Positions 42,000 to 50,121 of a stretch of 64,000 nt of DNA are shown piece after piece (the stretch's first letter is position 1; each line of letters opens with the position of its first letter). Source of the stretch: Agromyces humatus (GTDB taxonomy: Bacteria; Actinomycetota; Actinomycetes; Actinomycetales; Microbacteriaceae); the NCBI RefSeq assembly GCF_021228295.1, contig NZ_JAJQPD010000006.1:186001-250000 (forward strand), in the 5' to 3' direction. The notes under the pieces are model-generated. The model did no database searches. It worked only from the letters and a program-made list of their open reading frames with translations, and had not been told where the DNA came from. Made by a program: the position numbers and the translations under genes.

Positions 42000-42902
42000 A
42001 TGGCCCCGCGCATCGACCCGGCACTCCCCCTCGTGTGGCGCTCGCCCGCCGAGTTGCAGCTCGGCGGCCTGACCCCGCGCGTCGTGATCCGCGACCCGGG
42101 CGGGCTCGAGACCGGGCTGGTGGCCGCCCTGCGACACGGCGCCGGGTATTCGACGCTCCGCACGATCGGCGCGGGACTCGACGGCTCGCCCGCCGAGGTC
42201 GAGCGAGTGCTCGAGCTGCTCGCACCGGCCTTCGACGAGGCGACGGATGTCTCGTGCCGCACGGCCGATCGACGCACCGGCCGAGTCGTGGTCGACGCCG
42301 ACGGCGAGGTCGCCCGCCTGCTGCTTGCGAATCTCACCGCGCTCGGCCACAGCGCGGTGAAGGTCGACGAAGTCGACGGCGATGCCGGCGGCAACGACGG
42401 CGACGAGGTCGCCCTCGTCGTGATCGCCGCGGCATGGGTGATCCCGCCGGCACGCCACCTGCCGTGGTTACGGCGCGACGTGCCCCACCTCGCCGTCGTC
42501 GACGACGAGCGCGGCATCACCGTCGGTCCGTTCGTCGAGCCCGGGCTCGGCCCGTGCCTTCGCTGCGTCGAGCTCGACCGGCGTGATGCCGACGGTGCGT
42601 GGCCGGCGATCGCGGCGCAGCTCGCCGGGCGACCCGCCCCGCACCCGGGCCGCCGCTCGGCGTTCGACGCGGCCGCGGCCGCGGCATCCGCCGTCGACGA
42701 TCACCTGCGACTCGGCCGCAGCGCCCTTGCAGGGGCTTCGCTCACGCTCGCGGCCGGCGCGCCTCCGTCGGTCGTGACGCACCGGCCGCATCCCGAGTGC
42801 GGCTGCCGAGCTCCAGCAGGAACCTCGACGGCTCCCGTTCGCCCCGATGCGCGCCACCCTGGCGCGCCCAGCTCAGTTCGAGGCGTCGCCGTGCCCGCGT
42901 GA
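42000..42902 (+). CDS. ThiF/cyclodehydratase-like conserved protein (Rv3196-type)
   Basis: A 300-residue conserved actinobacterial protein of the group annotated as TOMM precursor leader peptide-binding or cyclodehydratase-like. Features: RSPAELQLGGLTPRVVIRDP at the start, DDERGITVGPFVEPGLGPCLRCVELDRRDAD in the centre, and THRPHPECGCRAP near the end. Together the cysteines CLRC and CGC look like a zinc site. No peptide precursor or other RiPP enzyme is nearby, so a RiPP role is not supported. The gene runs about 160 bases into the 3' end of the convergent uvrD2 gene. The part after CGCR may be non-conserved tail. Confidence 0.78.
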   Translation: MAPRIDPALPLVWRSPAELQLGGLTPRVVIRDPGGLETGLVAALRHGAGYSTLRTIGAGLDGSPAEVERVLELLAPAFDEATDVSCRTADRRTGRVVVDADGEVARLLLANLTALGHSAVKVDEVDGDAGGNDGDEVALVVIAAAWVIPPARHLPWLRRDVPHLAVVDDERGITVGPFVEPGLGPCLRCVELDRRDADGAWPAIAAQLAGRPAPHPGRRSAFDAAAAAASAVDDHLRLGRSALAGASLTLAAGAPPSVVTHRPHPECGCRAPAGTSTAPVRPDARHPGAPSSVRGVAVPA

Positions 42903-44505
42903 TGCCGACGTAGAGCAGCCGTCGCTCTTCGTCGATCGCGTCGAAGCCCTTGGCGTAGGCGATGGGCAACATCCCCTCGCTGAGGCCGACGACGAACACC
43001 TCGTCCCACTCGAGGCCCTTCGCCGAGTGCAGTGTCGCGAGCGTGACGACCGCGAGCGCCGGTTCGTGCTGCGCCTCGGCCCGTGCCCGCAGGTCGTCGG
43101 CGAACTGCCGGAACGTCGTGCCCTCGGGCGCGTCGTCGACGAGCCGTGCGATCGCATTGAGCGACTCCCAGCGACTGCGCACTGCGCCCGGGGCTTCGGG
43201 CGGTTGCGCGCTCCACCCGAGCGATCGCAGCACGTCGCTCACCGACTTGAAGAGCGGCTCGCCCGAGATCGTGAGGGCGGCGGCGCGCAGCGCGTGCACC
43301 GCCTGGCGCACCTCGGGCTGGTCGAAGAACCTCGCGGCCCCGCGCACCCGCGACCCCACCCCGACATCGTCGAGGGCGCGCTCGAGGATCGCGGACTGCG
43401 AGTTCACGCGCATGAGCACGGCGATCGACTCGGGTGCCGCGCCCTCGTCGATGCGGTTGCGGATGCGGGTCGCGACGCCCCTCGCCTCGGCGAGCTCGTC
43501 GGCGTACGCGACGATGTCGGGCTCCGGGACATCCGCCCGGCTCTCGCCTTCGATCGCCGACTCCAGCCGCAGCGCACCCGCACGACCGCGCATCAAGCGG
43601 TTCGCGGTGCCGACGATCTCGGCGGTCGATCGATAGTTGCGTTCGAGCCGCACGACCGTGGCGTCGGCGTAGCGCCGCTCGAACCCCAGCAGGTACTCGG
43701 AGCTCGCCCCCGCGAACGAGTAGATGGTCTGGCTGGCGTCACCGACGACGCAGAGGTCGTCGCGATCGCCGAGCCACAGCTCGAGCAATTGCTGCTGCAC
43801 GGGCGAGACGTCCTGGTACTCGTCGACGATGAAGTGACGGTAGCTTTCGCGAACGTGCATGGCGACGGATGCCTCGGACTCGATCATTCCCGCCGTCGCG
43901 AGCAGCACGTCCTCGAAGTCGAGCATGCGCCGCTCGTCTTTCAGCTGCTCGTACGCCTCGACGAGCGCGAGGAACTGGTCGGGTGTGAGGCTGCCGGGCG
44001 CACCGCGCGTCGCGAGTCTCGCGTGGAAGGCCTCGGCGCCGCGCCCGCCCACCTTGCGCCACTCGATCTCGGAGGCGACGTCGCGCAACGTGGGCACGTC
44101 GACCCTGAGCCGCACACGCTCGGCGGCCTGGCCGAGGAGGCGCCCCTTGTACTCGAGCACCCGCGGCGCCGACCCGCCCGCGACGATCGGCCAGAAGTGG
44201 TTGAGTTGCGCGAGCGCCGCCGCGTGGAACGTGCGCGCGTGCACGGCACCCGCGCCGAGTCGGCCCAGGCGTGCGCGCAGTTCGGCCGCTGCACGCGCGG
44301 TGAACGTCAGCGCCATGACCCGGGCCGGGTCGTACGACCCCGACGCGACCCCGTAGGCGATGCGATGCGTGATCGCCCGGGTCTTGCCGGTGCCCGCGCC
44401 GGCGAGCACGCACACCGGGCCGTTCAGCGCCTCGGCGACGACGCGCTGCTCGTCGTCGAGCGCCGCGAGCAGCGGATCGTCGACCGAGGTCACGACGTCG
44501 GCCAT
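42742..44505 (-). CDS. uvrD2: ATP-dependent DNA helicase UvrD2-like (short form)
   Basis: A 587-residue superfamily 1 helicase. Walker A AGAGTGKT is at 35-42, followed by ALTFTARAAAELRARLG, the Walker B region FIVDEYQDVSP, GDASQTIYSF, and late motifs LHSAKGLEWDEVFVVGL and EERRLLYVGITRARRRL. The ATG at 44505 lies 16 bases inside nudC. M. tuberculosis UvrD2 has an additional cysteine-tether and HRDC region after the motor domains. Here the protein ends about 40 residues after the last helicase motif, so that region is absent. Confidence 0.88.
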   Translation of the reverse strand: MADVVTSVDDPLLAALDDEQRVVAEALNGPVCVLAGAGTGKTRAITHRIAYGVASGSYDPARVMALTFTARAAAELRARLGRLGAGAVHARTFHAAALAQLNHFWPIVAGGSAPRVLEYKGRLLGQAAERVRLRVDVPTLRDVASEIEWRKVGGRGAEAFHARLATRGAPGSLTPDQFLALVEAYEQLKDERRMLDFEDVLLATAGMIESEASVAMHVRESYRHFIVDEYQDVSPVQQQLLELWLGDRDDLCVVGDASQTIYSFAGASSEYLLGFERRYADATVVRLERNYRSTAEIVGTANRLMRGRAGALRLESAIEGESRADVPEPDIVAYADELAEARGVATRIRNRIDEGAAPESIAVLMRVNSQSAILERALDDVGVGSRVRGAARFFDQPEVRQAVHALRAAALTISGEPLFKSVSDVLRSLGWSAQPPEAPGAVRSRWESLNAIARLVDDAPEGTTFRQFADDLRARAEAQHEPALAVVTLATLHSAKGLEWDEVFVVGLSEGMLPIAYAKGFDAIDEERRLLYVGITRARRRLELSWARQGGAHRGEREPSRFLLELGSRTRDAAGASRPTEARRPRA

Positions 44506-45446
44506 GCAGGCAGGCGCCCCTCGGGGTCGATGGGGCCGCCGTACCAGCGTTCGATGAGCCAGCGCGCGATCGACGTCTCGCCGGGCAGCACCACTCCGTC
44601 GAACGCCGCGGTGATCTCGTTGCGCGTGAACCAGCGCAGCTCGAGGATCTCGTCGCCGTCGGGCTTCGCCGCCGCGGGGTCGACGCCGGGTGCCAGACGC
44701 GCCGTGAACCCCAGCATGAGACTCGCGGGCAGTGGCCACGGCTGCGAGGCGACGTACTCGACGCGATCGACGACGAGCCCCGCCTCTTCGCCGATCTCGC
44801 GGACGACCGCGGACTCGAGCGACTCGCCCGGCTCCACGAATCCCGCGAGCAGCGAGAACCGGCGCTGCTCCCACAGTGCGTTCGAGCCGAGCAGCAACCG
44901 GTCGTCGTCGTCGGTGACGATCACGATGACGGCCGGATCGGTGCGCGGGAAGACGAGGTTGCCTTCGCGCTCGCAACGCCGCGCCCAACCGGCCTGCACC
45001 GGTTCGGTCGGTGCGCCGCATCGAGGGCAGAAGGCGTGACCGGCATGCCAGTTCGCGAGTGCGATCGACTCGACCGCGAGGCCGGTGTGGTTCGCGGTCA
45101 GCACCGGCGCCGCGGTGCGCAGCCCCTGCCAGCGGGCGGCCTCGGGCTCGATGAGATCGGCTGCGGCATCGTCGAAGACACGGAGCTCGACGGGCGTGTC
45201 GCCGTCGCGACCCAGGTAGCAGCGCAACGTCGGCGCCGGCAGGTCGGCGGGATGCCGCAGCTCGAGCGCGGGCTCGGATCCCTCGACGCGCTCGGAGATG
45301 AGCACCCGGTGGCCACGCACTGCGACCACCCGCGAGGCCGGATCGGCATCGAACCGCGCGGCGAACGCCGGGTCGTCGCGCTCCACCGCGTCTCGATCGA
45401 TGACGGCGCGAGCGAACGGCGGCGCCGACAGGTCGGGATCGGTCAC
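44490..45446 (-). CDS. nudC: NAD(+) diphosphatase (NADH pyrophosphatase)
   Basis: Hydrolyses NAD(H) to NMN(H) and AMP and can act on NAD-capped RNA. It is a 318-residue Nudix protein. Zinc-ribbon cysteines are Cys140 and Cys143 (FCPRCG) with Cys158. The Nudix box runs from GFVEPGESLE to REIGEEAG at 202-223, followed by the NADH-specific motif SQPWPLP at 234-240. The GTG at 45446 has GAAGGG 7 bases upstream. It overlaps uvrD2 by 16 bases, and the same pair occurs in mycobacteria. Confidence 0.92.
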   Translation of the reverse strand: MTDPDLSAPPFARAVIDRDAVERDDPAFAARFDADPASRVVAVRGHRVLISERVEGSEPALELRHPADLPAPTLRCYLGRDGDTPVELRVFDDAAADLIEPEAARWQGLRTAAPVLTANHTGLAVESIALANWHAGHAFCPRCGAPTEPVQAGWARRCEREGNLVFPRTDPAVIVIVTDDDDRLLLGSNALWEQRRFSLLAGFVEPGESLESAVVREIGEEAGLVVDRVEYVASQPWPLPASLMLGFTARLAPGVDPAAAKPDGDEILELRWFTRNEITAAFDGVVLPGETSIARWLIERWYGGPIDPEGRLPAWPTS

Positions 45447-45532
45447 AGTGCACCCTTCGCGGCTCGATGCGGTGTCGGCCCGAACGCGTGGCGGTCGCCC
45501 GAAGCCGGAGATGCCTGCTTAAGCTGTGTGCC

Positions 45533-46828
45533 ATGGCCAGACCTCCTCTCACCTTAGCCGCGTTGGCCACGGCGGCAGTGCCCGGCCTCGAGGTGCGCGC
45601 GGCACGATCCCACACGCGGCGCAGCCACGGGGCGTTCGACGCCGTCGAGTTCCACACCACCGACGACCGGCACCTGCTCATCCGGGTGCCGCGCTCGCAG
45701 GCTGCCGAGACCGAGCAGTCGGCCGACCTCGTCGCCCTTCGCGCGATGAGCCCCGGAATCCGCTCGCGGCTGGCGTTCCGCGTGCCCACGTTCGTCGGTC
45801 AGGCGCCCATCGACGGCACCCGCGGAGTCGTCACGGAGCTCATTCCCGGCGCGATGCTGGGCGCCGATGAGCTGACGGCACACGACCGGCTCGCGGCATC
45901 CGTCGGACTCGCGGTCGCCGCGATCCACTCACTGCCCACCGGATTCATCGCCGACGCCGGACTCCCCCGCCAGACCGCCGAGCAGTCGCGCGACGCGGTC
46001 GTCGAGCTCGTCGGCCGGGCGGCCGACACGGGCCGCCTGCCTGCCGCGATCCTGCGCCGTTGGGAGGAGGCGACCGACGATGCCGCGCTCTGGCGGTTCC
46101 GTCCGACCGTCGTGAACGGCGCCCTCACGGCCGACTCGATCCTCGTCGACGGAGACACCGTGAGCGGGGTGCTCGGCTGGGCGGCGCTCGCCGAGAGCGA
46201 CCCCGCCCGCGACCTGCACTGGCTGCTCACGTCGCGCGGCCAGGCCGCCGAGTCGGCGCTCGGCGCCTACGTCGGCGCGCGCAACGGCGGTGCCGACTCC
46301 CACCTGCCGCAGCGGGCCCTGCTCTACGGCGAGCTCGAACTCGCCCGCTGGCTGCTGCACGGCGTCGACGCCCATGACGACGCCATCATCGACGACGCCG
46401 TCGGGCTGCTCGACGGCCTCGTCGAGAGCGTGCACGACCGGTCGAGCGAACCGCTGTCGCCCGAGACCGGCCCGATCCTCGCCGTCGGCGACGTCGAACG
46501 GCTGCTCGATGAGACGCCCCACGATCGGCTCGCACGCGAGCGCGGTGGCGCCCTGCTGACCGACAGCTACGACGTCTCGGAGTTCGAACGCCACGCGGCG
46601 GGCGAACGGCCGGCCCCGCCGATGGACGCGACCGCTCCGATGCCGCTCGACCTCAGCGACTGGGGTGATGCGGCGCCGCTGCGCCCCGCCGAGCGCGAGC
46701 CGGGCGCCGATCGTGCGGCGGCCGCCGATCGCACGGCGAGTAGACCCGACGGCGATCAGGCCGAGGGCGCGGCGGACGCCGCCGCCTCCACCGACGACCA
46801 GGCTCGGCGCAACGCGGCTTCGTCGTAG
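45533..46828 (+). CDS. Phosphotransferase (APH-like) family protein
   Basis: A 431-residue protein with an aminoglycoside-phosphotransferase-like kinase fold in the first 300 residues: TELIPGAMLGADELTAHDR, AAIHSLPTGFI, VVNGALTADSILVDGDTVSGVLGW and ESDPARDLHWLL. The usual catalytic HGD is replaced by NGA (VVNGALTADS), so kinase activity is doubtful. The last 80 residues are acidic and low in complexity. A TAAGCT hexamer ends 7 bases before the ATG, fitting a leaderless start. The gene is divergent from nudC, and its end overlaps adnB by 73 bases in the convergent direction. Confidence 0.8.
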   Translation: MARPPLTLAALATAAVPGLEVRAARSHTRRSHGAFDAVEFHTTDDRHLLIRVPRSQAAETEQSADLVALRAMSPGIRSRLAFRVPTFVGQAPIDGTRGVVTELIPGAMLGADELTAHDRLAASVGLAVAAIHSLPTGFIADAGLPRQTAEQSRDAVVELVGRAADTGRLPAAILRRWEEATDDAALWRFRPTVVNGALTADSILVDGDTVSGVLGWAALAESDPARDLHWLLTSRGQAAESALGAYVGARNGGADSHLPQRALLYGELELARWLLHGVDAHDDAIIDDAVGLLDGLVESVHDRSSEPLSPETGPILAVGDVERLLDETPHDRLARERGGALLTDSYDVSEFERHAAGERPAPPMDATAPMPLDLSDWGDAAPLRPAEREPGADRAAAADRTASRPDGDQAEGAADAAASTDDQARRNAASS

Positions 46829-49800
46829 AGCCCGTCGGGCCTGATGACGCGGTCGTCTTCGACGAAGTAGAAGACCGCGTCGACCGACTCGGGGTCGATG
46901 CCGGCCCAGCTCGCGTATGCCAGCCGGTAGAGCGCGAGCTGCGTCTGCTTGAGCTCGAGGTCGCGTGCGTCGCGTGGAGATTTTCCGGTCTTCCAGTCGA
47001 CGACCTGCACACGGATGCCCCGTGCCGCCAGTTCACTGTCGGGGTCGACGTCGTACACGGCGTCGAGCTTGCACACGAAGACGTTCGCGCCGATCGGCAG
47101 GTGGAGCTCGAGTTCGACGGAGCGCGGCTTGCGACGACCCCATTCGGAGGCGGCGAACGTCGACTGCAGGGCACGCAGCCGCTCAGGCGAGGCATCGTCG
47201 ACCACCGCGCCGCGCCCATCGCCTCCACTGCGGTCAGCGGCGAGCCCGTCGGCGGCAAGCCCGGCGGCGGCGAGCCCGTCGGCGGCCATGCCGAGGCCGA
47301 GGCCGAGTCCGAACGGGTCGAGCCGGTCGAGGTCGTCGAGCGCCGATGCCGCTCCCTCACCGGTCGAGCGATGCTCGACCCACTCGTGGAAGAGCGTGCC
47401 GAGGCGAGTGGCCCGGAACGGCCGCTGCGGCAACGGCCGGCGCAGGGCCGCACCCACCGCGGCCGGGTCGTCGACATAGTCCTTGAACCGCGACGCCGGC
47501 ACGCGGGCCGGGATCTCGATGACCGCGTCGCCCTCGTCGCGGCGGCGACGCTCTTCGAGGAGCAGCCGCAGGTGCTCGGCGAGTCGCGGCCCGATGCCCG
47601 ATCCGCTCGGAAGTTCGGCCGCGGCACGCACGGCATCGGCTGCGGCCACGACCGCCGTGCGTCGTGCTGAGAGCGGGTCGAGCGGCCAGCGCGGCCGCTC
47701 GCCGAGATCGCCGCGGGGGTTCTCATCGGCGCTCGGTGCGGTCGGCAACACGTCGACCGGGATGATGTCGGCCTGGACGAGCTCGCGCAGGAACGGGCTC
47801 GGTTGCCGGGGCGCCTTCTGGGTGGACCACCATGAGCCGGTGAGCAGCAGCTCGGCGCGAGCGCGGGTGAGGGCGACGTAGGAGAGGCGTCGCTCTTCAT
47901 CGGCGTGCCGCTCGCGGTTCTCTTCGGCGAACGCCGAGACCGCCTGATCGAACTCCGCCTGGCTCTGTACGCCGCGCCACTGCAGCTCGGGCAACTCGTC
48001 GGCGTCGCCCTTGAACTCGTTCGGCAGCTCGCCGAACGCCAGCCAGCCCCTGGCCGAACGCGGCTTCGACGGCAGTTCGGCGTCGACGAGCCTCGGAATG
48101 GCGACGAGATCCCACTCGAGTCCCTTGGAGCCGTGGATCGAGAGCACCTGTACGGCACCCGGTTCGGGATCGTCTTGGCGGGGTGCGAGGCGGTCGCGCT
48201 GCTCGGCCTCGGTGAGCCAGCCGAGGAACGCACCGAGCGTGGGGTGCTCGGCCACGTCGACGAATGCGGAGAGCAGCTCGTCGAACGCCTCGAGGCTCGG
48301 GGCCCCGAGCGGTTGTGCGGCATTCGCGGCGACCTCGATGTCGAGCAGCAGCTCCTGCTGCACGAGACTCACGAAGTCGACGAGGCCCAGCCCGGCACGC
48401 CGGCGCAGCGACTGCAACTGCGCGCCGGCTCGACGCATGCGCCCGAGGCCGATCGCGCTGAAGCCGCGAAGCGCCGAATGCGTGTCGGGTGCGTTCAACA
48501 GGAAGTCGAGGGCGTCGACGATCGAGGGCGACTCGTCGGCGGCGATCGAGGCGCGCAAGCCGGCGCGAACCTCGTCGGCCAGGCGACGTGTCGAGAGGTC
48601 GCGGTCGACGAGCCACTTCGCGAGGCCGTGGAGCGCGGCGAGATCAGCTGGGCCGATGCGCCACCGGGCGCCGCCGAGCACGCGGACGAGTTCTGACCCG
48701 GCGGTCGGGTCGTGCAGCACGCGCAACGCGCACACCAGGTCGGCGATGACCGGTTGGTCGAGCAGCCCGGCCATTCCGAGCACGTGCACCGGCACGCCCC
48801 GAGCGCGGAGCGCTGCGGTGAAGACACCCACGTTCGCGAAGGTGCGACAGAGCAGCGCCCCACTCGCCCCGTCGCCGGCGCCACGCCCCAGTCGCCGCTT
48901 GAACCATTCCGCGACCCTGTCGGCCTCGTCTTCGACGGTCTCGGCCCAGGCGACGTCGAGCCGGCCCGGCCCCGCGAAGGGCGACGCGGTGAGCGGCGCC
49001 TTGGGGATCCCGGCGTCGAGCGGGGCGATGAGCACGTTCGCCGCGTCGAGGACGATGCGGGGGTTGCGCCAGCTCGTGGACAGGTCGTACACGCTCGCCG
49101 ACGCCTGTCGCGCGAAGTCACGCCCGAAGCGCGCGAGGTTCGCGGCGCTCGCGCCCCGCCAGCCGTAGATCGACTGGTCGGGGTCGCCGACCGCCATCAC
49201 GGGTTGGTCGGCGAAGAGCGTCGACAGCAGTCGCGTCTGCACGACGCTCGTGTCTTGGTACTCGTCGAGCAGCACCGTTCGATACCGCTCACGGTGAGCC
49301 GCCACGACCTCGGGGTGCTGCTCGCAGATGGCGAGCGCGAGCGCGATCTGGTCGGAGAACTCGACGTATCCGCGCTGCTGCTTCGCCGTGGCGTAGGCGT
49401 CGGCGAGTTCGAGCAGCGGCGGCAGCGCGTCGACGACGCCGAGGGCGTCGACGAAGGACGCGAAGTCGGTGCGTTTGCGCGGCGCCTCGATCGGCAGGCC
49501 TCGCATCTGCAGGAAGTCGCGCGCCATCGCCCGCACGTCGCGACTGTCGGCGACGTTCTCGGCGAGCGATCGACTGAGCGAGAGCACCGCCGCCGTGATG
49601 CGGTCGAGTGTCGCGTCGAGTTCGACGAGCCGAGGGTCGGTCGACGCGGCGACGACCGATCGGGCCAACTGCCATGCGGATGCCTCGCCGAGCACGGCCG
49701 CGTCGGGCTCGCGCCCGATGAGCATCGCGTGCTCGCGGTAGATCGAGCTGGCGAACGCGTTGTACGTGCCGACCGACGCCGACTCCAGCGGATCGAGCGA

Positions 49801-50121
49801 GACGTCGGCGATGCCCTCGTCGACGAGTTGCGACACGCGCTGACGCACGCGGTCGGCGAGCTCGGCGGCGGCCTTGCGCGTGAACGTCAGCCCGAGCACC
49901 TCGGGCACGTCGACGTGGCCGTTCGCGAGCAGCCAGACGACGCGGTTCGCCATGGTCTCGGTCTTGCCGCTGCCGGCCCCCGCGACCACGATGCTCTGGC
50001 CGCGCGGGTCGGCCTCGATCACGGCGCGTTGCTCGGGGGTGGGCGCATGCAGCCCGAGCCGGGTGGCGATCTCGAGCGCGCTGAGCACTGCGCGGGTCGC
50101 TGCCCCGCTCGTACCGCTCAC
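46756..50121 (-). CDS. adnB: AdnB-type ATP-dependent helicase-nuclease subunit
   Basis: The lead motor and one nuclease of the AdnAB double-strand-break resection machine, about 1121 residues. Walker A AGAGSGKT is at 47-54, then LGLTFTRKAAAELADR, LLDEYQDTSVVQTRLL, GDPDQSIYGWRGA and LSIHGSKGLEWDLV. The C-terminal RecB-type nuclease has VVDWKTGKSP and LKQTQLALYRLAYA. The GTG at 50121 overlaps the adnA stop by GTGA. A low-complexity Gly-Leu-Ala-Asp insert, built from tandem DNA repeats, lies just before the nuclease region at about residues 938-962. Confidence 0.92.
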   Translation of the reverse strand: MSGTSGAATRAVLSALEIATRLGLHAPTPEQRAVIEADPRGQSIVVAGAGSGKTETMANRVVWLLANGHVDVPEVLGLTFTRKAAAELADRVRQRVSQLVDEGIADVSLDPLESASVGTYNAFASSIYREHAMLIGREPDAAVLGEASAWQLARSVVAASTDPRLVELDATLDRITAAVLSLSRSLAENVADSRDVRAMARDFLQMRGLPIEAPRKRTDFASFVDALGVVDALPPLLELADAYATAKQQRGYVEFSDQIALALAICEQHPEVVAAHRERYRTVLLDEYQDTSVVQTRLLSTLFADQPVMAVGDPDQSIYGWRGASAANLARFGRDFARQASASVYDLSTSWRNPRIVLDAANVLIAPLDAGIPKAPLTASPFAGPGRLDVAWAETVEDEADRVAEWFKRRLGRGAGDGASGALLCRTFANVGVFTAALRARGVPVHVLGMAGLLDQPVIADLVCALRVLHDPTAGSELVRVLGGARWRIGPADLAALHGLAKWLVDRDLSTRRLADEVRAGLRASIAADESPSIVDALDFLLNAPDTHSALRGFSAIGLGRMRRAGAQLQSLRRRAGLGLVDFVSLVQQELLLDIEVAANAAQPLGAPSLEAFDELLSAFVDVAEHPTLGAFLGWLTEAEQRDRLAPRQDDPEPGAVQVLSIHGSKGLEWDLVAIPRLVDAELPSKPRSARGWLAFGELPNEFKGDADELPELQWRGVQSQAEFDQAVSAFAEENRERHADEERRLSYVALTRARAELLLTGSWWSTQKAPRQPSPFLRELVQADIIPVDVLPTAPSADENPRGDLGERPRWPLDPLSARRTAVVAAADAVRAAAELPSGSGIGPRLAEHLRLLLEERRRRDEGDAVIEIPARVPASRFKDYVDDPAAVGAALRRPLPQRPFRATRLGTLFHEWVEHRSTGEGAASALDDLDRLDPFGLGLGLGMAADGLAAAGLAADGLAADRSGGDGRGAVVDDASPERLRALQSTFAASEWGRRKPRSVELELHLPIGANVFVCKLDAVYDVDPDSELAARGIRVQVVDWKTGKSPRDARDLELKQTQLALYRLAYASWAGIDPESVDAVFYFVEDDRVIRPDGLYDEAALRRAWSSVEAAASAAPSA
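47237..47281. repeat. Three 15-bp tandem repeats inside adnB
   Basis: A 15-base unit starting GCGGC(G/A)AGCCC occurs three times, the first and third identical. It is followed by a GGCCGA hexamer repeated three times at about 47290-47307. They encode a Gly-Leu-Ala-Ala-Asp type tract and a Leu-Gly tract in the linker before the nuclease domain. All units keep frame. Confidence 0.8.

Noticed and set aside
42000-42902. RiPP (TOMM) biosynthesis role for the ThiF-like gene
   Set aside because: No precursor peptide, dehydrogenase or YcaO partner nearby; the gene sits in a conserved housekeeping block.
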